Position numbers and translations under genes: made by a program. Positions 48,064 to 55,819 of a DNA stretch of 64,000 nt are shown in pieces. Position 1 is the stretch's first letter, and each line of letters starts with the position of its first letter. The stretch is taken from NCBI GenBank assembly GCA_946965045.2, contig OX337235.1, positions 310,001-374,000 of the forward strand, in the 5' to 3' direction. A model generated the notes under the pieces. The model saw only the letters and a program-made list of their open reading frames with translations. It ran no database searches and was not told where the DNA came from. Source of the stretch: Epithemia pelagica (lineage: Eukaryota > Bacillariophyta > Bacillariophyceae > Surirellales > Surirellaceae).

Positions 48064-49328
48064 ATGGAAGTACCACCATCGCCTCCCACCGAGGGCTCCG
48101 ATGAAGATAAAAACAACAGGAAACGTGCTGTTGCTGATGGGCTTGTTCGATCTGTTAAAGAACAAGAAACAGTTGATTCAGAGCTCACCCGTCAACAACT
48201 CACTGCCGAACTTCGAGAAGCAACAAATTTGATGACCGACTCAGAGAACCCGGAAACCTCACTATTCTGGAGAAACCATGTTTTGGATCTACAAAATAGG
48301 TTGCTCACGATACAAGGTGAAGATCAACAGTCTCATACCCATCCCGATGAAATTTTGGAAAGGAACCACAAACTCCTTTCTGAGTTTCAGAACAGGGAGC
48401 AGTACTCACCACCAAGCTACACGGAGAGCCAACAAGAAGCAGTCGTTCCTAGCACTCAAGATCAACATCACCATACCAGTATCCATGATAATGCTGAAGA
48501 CCAGTCGCGCATGGTTGATGTTATTTCGCCTGCTGATCTCCCAGGTGGATATCACTTCGAAGCGGAAATCGAGGGCCAGCGCTTTCTGGCCACGGTGCCA
48601 CCATGCGGCGTCCGGCAAGGGGAGACCTTCACGTCGGTAATGCGAGAGCTTGATTCCGTTGCCATCGATATACCCGTTGCGTACTGGAAAGACGGGATGA
48701 CGAGTGCCTGCAAACATGGTTGCTGTCACCCGTCCATTTGGAATGCTATTTTTTGCCCATTGAGTAAGTGTGAAACCCTCTTCTACTTTCATTATCGCGA
48801 TGGATGCTTACTTACTATTATTTTTGCATTTTAACAGTCGCACTAGCGCAGATCGGCCAACGCATTCAGCTCGACTTTTTGGGACGGCCGCAACACCCGC
48901 AGAGCGAACATCCGTACTACTCAAACAGAACTATGATGAGTATTGTGATTCTATTCTGGTTCATGGTGAACTGTGGATTGATTGCTGGTTGTGTCTACAA
49001 GTGGAAACTCGCTTTGGAAGTCAGCTTTGCCGATTATTCGGCCCTCGCGTTGATCAATGTTGCGATGGTTGGCTTCACCATATTTGTCACGCAGTCTACC
49101 CGATACAGCTTACGAGACAAGTTTTTGATTAGGGAGGAACGTTGCTACGATCTCGAGGACGTCTTTTGCTCGATTTTCTGTCTCCCCTGTGTTGTTTGCC
49201 AAATGCAACGGCACACTGCTAACTATGATGAACATGATGCAGTGTGCTGCTCGAAAACTGGTCTTCCAGATGGCGTTGGCTTGCTAACAGACAACAACCC
49301 GGAAAAATCATCCGCATTTATTGTGTAA
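48064..49328 (+). CDS. PLAC8 family membrane protein
   Basis: Exon 1 is 48064-48763, intron 48764-48837 (74 bp, GTAAGT..TAACAG, phase 1), exon 2 48838-49328; the product has 396 residues. The N-terminal 150 residues are polar. Residues about 160-195 (PADLPGGYHFEAEIEGQRFLATVPP.GV) form a small module often found in stramenopile proteins. The PLAC8 part follows: SACKHGCCHPSIWNAIFCPLIALAQIGQR, hydrophobic segments (MMSIVILFWFMVNCGLIAG, ALALINVAMVGFTIFV), and a Cys-rich end DVFCSIFCLPCVVCQMQRH. PLAC8 proteins in plants and animals act in membranes in metal or size control, but the role here is unknown. The spliced frame crosses the intron cleanly. Confidence 0.85.
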
Positions 49329-49490
49329 GACAGAAAATTGTCGAAGACGCAACATCTTCAAGAAATTATAAATCATAATCGTTTACCATCTACTCACAAA
49401 TTACAGATTAGTGGCCAACCTCACTCATCATCCACCATCAATTCAACGGTCTGACCTTAGGACAGAGACGGGTGGATATCCCACCCAAAA

Positions 49491-52400
49491 TCAATAGTGT
49501 GACCTTAGGACAGACGGGTGAATATCGTTTGACTCATAAAAAGCCTGCAAGAGGTCCAGTTCAAGCACGTGCACACCACAGGCGTCTGAACAGAAGCGCG
49601 AGTCAAATCTCGCGTTCTTGTTGCAATCTTCACGAATACATTTTTTGCAAGTAAGTTTAGAACTTTCGTCGTTGCCGTCTGATGTCTCTTTCGTCTGCTT
49701 GTGACTGTCCAAACGTCGAATCGACGGAGAAAAACCGAAGCTATCAAATTCTTCATCCGTATAGCATGGATCAAATAGATTCTTGTACTCTTCTTCAAAC
49801 CCGACTGGTACAGGTCGTTTGGTATCACGCAACAGAAAAAGGAGCATATTGTGGCGATCTGTTTGACCCTCCGCGTCCTCGACGGCGACGAGGAGTCTTT
49901 CCAGCTCTTTGGTTCGAACACGTTGTCGCTCCTTTGTTCGATATCCATACCCTCTCCCAAGACGTGTAAGTAAGTCAGCCCATTGCTTCTCCGCTTTGTC
50001 ATGGCGAGCTTGCACACTTCTCGTGTGTCCCCCGACGTGAGTTGCCGACACACTGCCGAGGGGCCACTTGTAAGTTCCACCGTGTTTTGAAAACGACATG
50101 CTTCGCATGACCGCAGTTGTGGAAAGACCACGCCTCAGCTGTTCCATTCTTTGACGTTCAATCCTTGCCTTGGCCATTGGATATTCTTTTATGATCTCCT
50201 TCTCTTGGTGACATTGCTCACAAATGGCAACAAAGGGTTCATTCGCGTTCTTACGGACGGAATAGGGCTCGAAGTGACCGCCACAAACTGCATGACGCCA
50301 AGTACCGCATATTGAGCAACATACCATCATCTCTCCAGGGTAACATTCAGTTACTTGAAAGCAATATACGAGCTCGGCCAATGAACCAACATTCTTTCGT
50401 TTCAACCGATGGAGTCGACAGTGCGGAATCTTTTCAAGAACACCCGGTTCCAGTTCTGTCTCGAGGCGTTCGTCAATTTTCTTTTCGTTGACGCGAAGGC
50501 ATGTCGGATTGGACTTCAGTAACAGGTCTCGCGGGTCTTCAAAAGCATCCTCGTCACTTGTTTCACCAGCGTGTCGACGTTCTCGACGGCGACCAGCGGT
50601 GGAAGGCCACCACGTATCCACTGGGTAAGGATAATCCAATACATTTGACTTCCTCTTTTGGGTCTCTTGTCTGCCCTCTTTCACGCCAACCTTGCCCATC
50701 ATCTGGTTTTCGTCTTGCTGTCCCGTTTGATCTTCGTTTTCAGCGTGCTCATCGCCTTTCTGGTTCTCGATTACCATTACATCTTCCTGTTCACCCAAGA
50801 AGGCGTTGCCATGGCTGACTCCAATTTCTTCATTCAAAACTGGTTCCTCAGGCAAACTCGGGAAGTAAGATTCCAACATGCTTGTAACAATGGATTGGGC
50901 AGGGGGTCGATCATGAGGCGGATGTCCATCTTCAGGCGAAGGCTTGGTTGGAGCTTTATCTTCTTTTTCTTCGTCTTCCGTCCATTGTTTATCCTTCAAA
51001 AACTGCAATACATGAGCAGCTTCAAACGCTTTTTCTTCAGAATTTGCTGCGGCAAGCAACTCTACAACCGTCCCCAACCTCGACGAGCCCTCCTCAATAC
51101 GACGAACAGGCGCGTGTTTCCCTTCCTTTCGCGAAGCCGAAGCGAACAAAGCGACAGTCGAACCCGGCGCCAGTGAAAGAAGCGCCGAAGCACCAGTTCC
51201 ACCAGAAAAAGGAGGAATGCTACCCTCCATTTTCCCTTCACTATTGTCGTCGATAACAATCTCTACTCTCTCATTCATTGTAGTACCGCTACTGCTTTCG
51301 CCGGTGTGCATTCCATCGGGTAGGCCGGGTGCATCATTTTCTGATTTCATTCCAGCAGCACGTTCGGCCATTGCTTGAAGGATCGCTTCTGCTCTCATTC
51401 GTTGTTCTTCCTCATCTACCACCTCTTTTTTCTTTTTCGCTGCCTTGATAGAAGTAATAGAATCAGCTGGCTTGCGGGGGCGTCCTCGTTTCCGTTTTCC
51501 GGGAAGTTTTTGGTCTCCGTCAGCGGCCGAAGCTCGGGACGACTTGCCCTTTTCTTTCTTGCCACTAGGACGTGAATCAGGACCTTGTTTCTGGTGCTGC
51601 GCAATCACATAATCTTCGAGTTCCACGCTGTCAACCGAGTTCTTGCGGGACAAGGGGAGCCGTTCCGCGGTTTCTTCTGAGACACTCCCCACCGATTCCG
51701 ATGTCGCAGCCACAGCAGCAGCTGCAACGGCAATGCCTGGAGCAACCGGTGGCGATGTGCTAGAATTCCTTCCAGCAACAGCAGCACTGGGTACCGGAGC
51801 AACGGCAGGGGGCTGTGGAGGCGGTGCCGGAACAGCACCTGGACCGACTCCTGCGTTTCGTAATACCAGGTCCAGACTTGACATAGGTCCACTTCCTCGG
51901 AGATGTGCATGAAGCGCCGCAGTCTGTTGCTGCTGATTATGTTGTTGTTGCTGCTGTTGTTGGTGCCTCAATTCTTCTTGGTAACGTAATTGCGCTTGGG
52001 CTGCGGCTTGAACTGAAGCATGATGGGTGGGGTGCGCAAAGGCGGCATGAGCCGACTGCGGGACCGAAGTCGCACCGGCTGCAGCGGCTGCCGCAGCATA
52101 CTGTTGCTCTTGAGCTACGGCCGCTGCTTGTCGCGCACGATAAGCCGCTGCAGCAGCTTGTTGCTCCACCTGCTCTGCTCCTCGAGCAATTCGCTCTTTC
52201 AACAAGAGACTGGCGTAGTGTTGCTGAAGATCCGGCAATTGCTCTAGCTCGGCCACGGCGTTTGCGCGCATCTGCAATTCGTGCAATTGGTGGTCCAATT
52301 GATCTTGATACAAGGCATTCCTGTAGCGAATATCGCGATGCTGTTGCTCCAGTCGTTGCTGTTGTTCCACATAAAGATTGGCTGACAATTCATCCACACT

Positions 52401-52700
52401 GGGCAAGCCCAACGCAGCTCGCATTTGGGCATTTGTTACCTGGAAATGATAAGCAAATTTCACCAATTTCAGAAACAAAACAACCCAATTTCATGTTCTC
52501 GGCAAACATCAAAACCAAACACAAGAACACGACAGAGCTCACACGAACAAGTTTCACGCAAGAAAATCACGATCCGTTTGCACCCGAAGTAGATATCACC
52601 AAGCCGTCCGTAATGATCTTCCAATCTCTCAACCTCAGGTACTTACCCTGCCAGGATTTCCAGGATTCCCGTTAGGATCGAAAGGGAATCTTCCAGCCAT
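49491..52700 (-). CDS. PHD-type zinc-finger protein with AT-hook and CpG-binding-protein-like C-terminus
   Basis: Exon 1 is 52700-52647 (MAGRFPFDPNGNPGNPGR), intron 52646-52440 (207 bp, GTAAGT..TTCCAG, phase 0), exon 2 52439-49491; the product has 1000 residues. A Gln/Ala-rich helical half (residues 20-210) is followed by a Pro/Ala linker. An AT-hook-like KRKRGRPRKPAD lies near 340. A long acidic region comes next. A PHD-like finger near 720-775 reads CYPGEMMVCCSICGTWRHAVCGG..AICEQC. The C-terminal zinc motif, CKKCIREDCNKNARFDSRFCSDACGVHVLELDL, resembles the C-terminal domain of CXXC1/CFP1, a COMPASS subunit. A chromatin reader linked to histone H3K4 methylation is plausible but inferred. No CXXC domain was seen. 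Confidence 0.75.
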
Positions 52701-53442
52701 GGTGTTCAATAGCGTTCAATGGATATCGACAAATTGGACCGGGAACTTCCAATGTCGGCGCTGTTATGTTTTTGTGGATAAAAAAGGGAAAAGTGTGAGG
52801 CAACAAGCAAGCCAGGGACGACTGGGCCAAACCCCAAAAGCGCTGCAACGAAACAACGAAGGGGACTTGTTCCATAGCCACGCGTATTTTCGATTTTATA
52901 TATAGAAATGGAGTGTAAGTTCCATACAGTAATATATTGAAAATGTAACGGTAACAGTTATAAGGCAATTGTCAGATAATCCCAAAACTGTCCGCCAAGA
53001 TACACTACAAAAACTGATACTATCTTCCAGTCAGTACCGAAAGCCGTGAAATTAAAAGGCCCTTCCGAATATGATACACTCTAGCACTTTGAACAGCAGA
53101 TATCCATTGCAGAATATTAAGCTTCTCTTCCTTGTCGCGCTGAGGCGTGATAGACCACCATAGAGCTACAATATTTTCCCACTTGAAGAAACTATGACCC
53201 ACACTATTACTCGTACTCCTACAACCGATCAAGAATCAAGATATCACAGATCAAAGGAGTACGAGTAGGTAGATGATAGATGATAGGAGTAGAGTTTTAT
53301 GAATCAGAAGCATCAACAATCAACATAGTCGAAGCAGATAACAGCATACTCCCACTCCTCTAGTAGGCAATAGGATCTATGCCTACGGATATAAAGTTTC
53401 ACCAACACATCTTCCATCACCATGACGATGAACAATCAGCTC
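52701..53442. other. Intergenic
   Basis: This is upstream of the PHD gene and downstream of the dehydrogenase fragment. It is AT-rich, without convincing frames. Short TAGGAGTACGAGTAGGTAGA-type runs occur near 53255-53290. Confidence 0.5.
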
Positions 53443-54269
53443 CTATTTCTTCTTGTCACCTCCTACGCCTCTCAAAACTTGCAATATTGATCCAAAGTCT
53501 TGCGTCCCTTTCCCTTGAAGAGAGCACATTTGGTATAACTCTTTGGAGGTGGAAGTGAGAGGGAGTGCCACGTGTTTCTCGCTAGCCACTTGCATTGCCA
53601 AGCCCAAATCTTTGAGCATAAGGTTAGTCACGAACCCACCCTGGTAGTTCCGCGATGCGGGGGCTCCTGTTGCAGCTGCTACCTCGGGATGGGGATTGTT
53701 CACTTTGGAACTCCAGCAGGCGGCAGTGGAGGAATTGAGAACCGACGAGAGCACAACTGGATCCACACCCAAGGATTCACCCAAATTGAGTGCCTCGCTT
53801 ATACCAATCATTTGACAAGCCAAGGCCAAGTTATTACAAAGCTTGGTAGCTGCTCCAGCACCGACCTCAGGACCGCATTCAATGACCCGAGATCCCATCT
53901 GCTCCAAGACGAAATGAACGTCAATGCTACTCTTGGGTAGGGAAGAGCATCCCCCGAGCATAAAGGTAAGGGTGCCATCTGTCGCACCTTTCACTCCTCC
54001 ACTTACAGGTGCATCGTACATTGTTGCGGTCCCGGCTTCGGCTAGAATTTGGGCCATTTCACTGGATGTGGAAGGACTTACGGTGGAACAGTCTATGACC
54101 ACTCGTTTCTCCAAAGATTTGCCGTCTTGCTGCCAGCAGCCATGTAAAGTCTTCAAAACAGACTTCATTGCTGAATCTCCTGGTAACATAGTGATAACTG
54201 GTGACCACAATTGTTGCCTCAACATCTTTTGTACCATACTGAATAAATTTTGATATCCGATAGAACAAC
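53443..54269 (-). pseudogene. 3-hydroxyisobutyrate dehydrogenase, 5'-truncated beside element C
   Basis: The open part from ATG 54237 has 264 residues. It covers the end of the NAD domain (PVITMLPGDSAMKSVL), the substrate loop DAPVSGGVKGATDGTLTFMLGG, the catalytic Lys region (GAGAATKLCNNLALACQMIG) and the C-terminal domain (NYQGGFVTNLMLKDLGLAMQVA). The family, which works in mitochondrial valine breakdown, is usually about 300 residues with an N-terminal GLGNMG loop. That loop is absent here and I could not find it to the right of element C (61022-61755). A second minus-strand frame just upstream (FIQYGTKDVEATIVVT) looks like the missing piece before VITMLP, suggesting a frame change near 54200. 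The target site of element C is at 54265-54269. Confidence 0.75.
54265..54269. repeat. Target-site duplication of element C, left copy
   Basis: ACAAC here is repeated at 61017-61021 outside the right LTR. Confidence 0.9.
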
Positions 54270-54587
54270 TGTTGAAAAAGGAGACGAAGAAGGACCAACA
54301 AAGGGAACGGTCTTGCCGTCAACCCTCAATGATGATCGAAATCCCAATGACAATCCCAAGCAGGAAGAAAGCAGTGACGTACTGAGTGGCCCAGATAAGA
54401 AGGTGCCATGCCCAGACAAGAAGGTGTCATGGGCAAAACCCTCTTACGCGGAGATCGTCAAACGATCTCATTCTATTGAGTTAAAACGTAACGAGAGTAA
54501 TAGCAAGTGATTTCTAAAGGAAACACAGCGCACCTCCGTAGAAGAGCACCGGATCGTTGAAGACGAACCTCAGCCCTCCTTCCAACA
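54270..54587 (+). repeat. Element C 5' LTR
   Basis: It is 318 bp long, identical by eye to 60699-61016. It contains a copy of the end of the pol frame (54271-54510), a perfect hairpin (54451-54469) and the segment 54471-54484 that pairs with the leader. Confidence 0.95.
54451..54484 (+). promoter_or_regulatory. Element C LTR hairpin plus 14-nt self-complementary segment
   Basis: GAGATCGT-caa-ACGATCTC (54451-54469) is a perfect 8-bp stem. One A follows, then TTCTATTGAGTTAA (54471-54484), the exact complement of the first 14 bases after the LTR (54588-54601). Element A has the same order at 14976-14947. In the 3' LTR this stretch also encodes part of the Pol tail (EIVKRSHSIEL). Confidence 0.6.
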
Positions 54588-54601
54588 TTAACTCAATAGA
54601 A
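54588..54601 (+). promoter_or_regulatory. Element C putative primer-binding site, complementary to its own LTR
   Basis: TTAACTCAATAGAA starts at the first base after the 5' LTR and pairs 14 of 14 with 54471-54484. No tRNA match was recognised. ORF1 starts 23 bases further on. Confidence 0.6.
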
Positions 54602-54624
54602 AAGACTATCCTGAAGCATCCTGT

Positions 54625-55158
54625 ATGGAACGAGACAAAGTATTCCGAGTCCTATACGCCAAACAAGTCATCGAATCCCTGCACCGCCAGCGTGCCAGGA
54701 TCCACCAAGATCGGTCTCGGATTCTCACCCAATACCACAACGAATTGGAAGCGAACAGAGAAGCACAAGTGCGGAACGAAGAACGTCTTGGCGCCGCGTA
54801 TCAAACGCTAGAAAACGCCATTGACGACGAGGACGACGGATTGACTAGTGAGTCGAGTAGACGAAGCACTCCTCACCGAGCCAGAAGCGCAACAGTCTCT
54901 ACCGACGACTATTTCAAGGGTCCCGACGCAGGCGACAACCAAGTTGCTCGTGCTCGTGCGGAATACCAGTACCCTTCCGCAGTAACCTCCTACACTGCCG
55001 TGGCAGCCCCCGCACCACACAAGGTGAATCCGAAGCGGACAGCGAACCAAGAGAAGGACAGGGAGACAGCAGCGTCGAAGTCGTTGCCAGTCCCAATAAG
55101 GACAAAAGTAATCGAACCCGGAAGGCGGAACCAGACGCTAAGCCTGCAGCCAAAGTAA
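54625..55158 (+). CDS. Element C ORF1, coiled-coil accessory protein
   Basis: The frame has 177 residues from ATG 54625. Residues about 10-68 are a charged coiled coil (IESLHRQRARIHQDRSRILTQYH). A Ser/Arg part and an Ala/Thr-rich part follow. From about 55020 a second frame looks more protein-like and runs to TAA 55209-55211, ending in a strong basic tract (REKRSKKKRRTR). So ORF1 may continue there by a frame change, or this copy has a mutation. No similarity to Gag, Pol or Env was recognised. It is the first ORF on the element RNA. It could be a nucleic-acid-binding or assembly protein; that is inference from charge and coiled coil only. Confidence 0.55.
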   Translation: MERDKVFRVLYAKQVIESLHRQRARIHQDRSRILTQYHNELEANREAQVRNEERLGAAYQTLENAIDDEDDGLTSESSRRSTPHRARSATVSTDDYFKGPDAGDNQVARARAEYQYPSAVTSYTAVAAPAPHKVNPKRTANQEKDRETAASKSLPVPIRTKVIEPGRRNQTLSLQPK

Positions 55159-55273
55159 CCACCAGATCGGTGAGAGAGAAGCGCTCGAAGAAGAAACGAC
55201 GCACCAGGTAATCGATTACATAGGTACTCCCTGAACCCCCACGCGTCATTGCATTGTTTTCCCTGACGTTTTT

Positions 55274-55819
55274 ATGGCTGCACAAGACGACGACATTGAA
55301 GGCATCCTTTTCCGTCTCCAAGAGCTAGCCGCTGAGCAAGTAGTGCTCCTTGATCGTCTGTCTTCCCTTCGGGAGGTGGAGAGACTCACATCACCGACCG
55401 CGCCAAACGCGACGAGCCAAGGACCACAACACCAAGAAGAGACAGCAGAGGATTCTCGTGCTGACCGCACACAAGGAAGACTTAGTCCACACCACCCACG
55501 GGCAGATCAGAGTCTTTGGGGTCGGAATATCAGTGTGCGGCGTTTTAACCCAGGTGACGCTGTTGAGATACTCAACCCGGTACCACCAGAGGTCGAAGGA
55601 GGAGTGTCCACCCGAAGGGATCACACGGGTGTGACTTATAAGACAGCGGGAAACTGGGTCTACATTTACACCGACACCGGTAGATACATACAACGAGACA
55701 GGAAGAACGTTGCATTGTTGACGAGGGCCCGTGATGAGTACATCACCTCAATCGCAGGCGCCCCCCTCAGAAGGAGCGACCTCGAACGGTGGCAGTACCA
55801 CGAGCGGGCAATCGCCTAG
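55274..55819 (+). CDS. Element C ORF2, protein with SH3/KOW-like segment
   Basis: The frame has 181 residues from ATG 55274. An N-terminal helix (IEGILFRLQELAAEQVVLLDRLSSLREVE) could dimerise. Residues about 88-150 read FNPGDAVEILNPV..GGVSTRRDHTGVTYKTAGNWVYIYTDTGRYIQRDRKNVALL. This is like small SH3/KOW-type beta barrels with a GD.V.I opening and a KNV.LL end. The last 86 bases overlap the start of gag (55734) in a different frame, so gag might be reached by a frame change or reinitiation. Element A has no such ORF; its gag starts right after the leader. Confidence 0.55.
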   Translation: MAAQDDDIEGILFRLQELAAEQVVLLDRLSSLREVERLTSPTAPNATSQGPQHQEETAEDSRADRTQGRLSPHHPRADQSLWGRNISVRRFNPGDAVEILNPVPPEVEGGVSTRRDHTGVTYKTAGNWVYIYTDTGRYIQRDRKNVALLTRARDEYITSIAGAPLRRSDLERWQYHERAIA

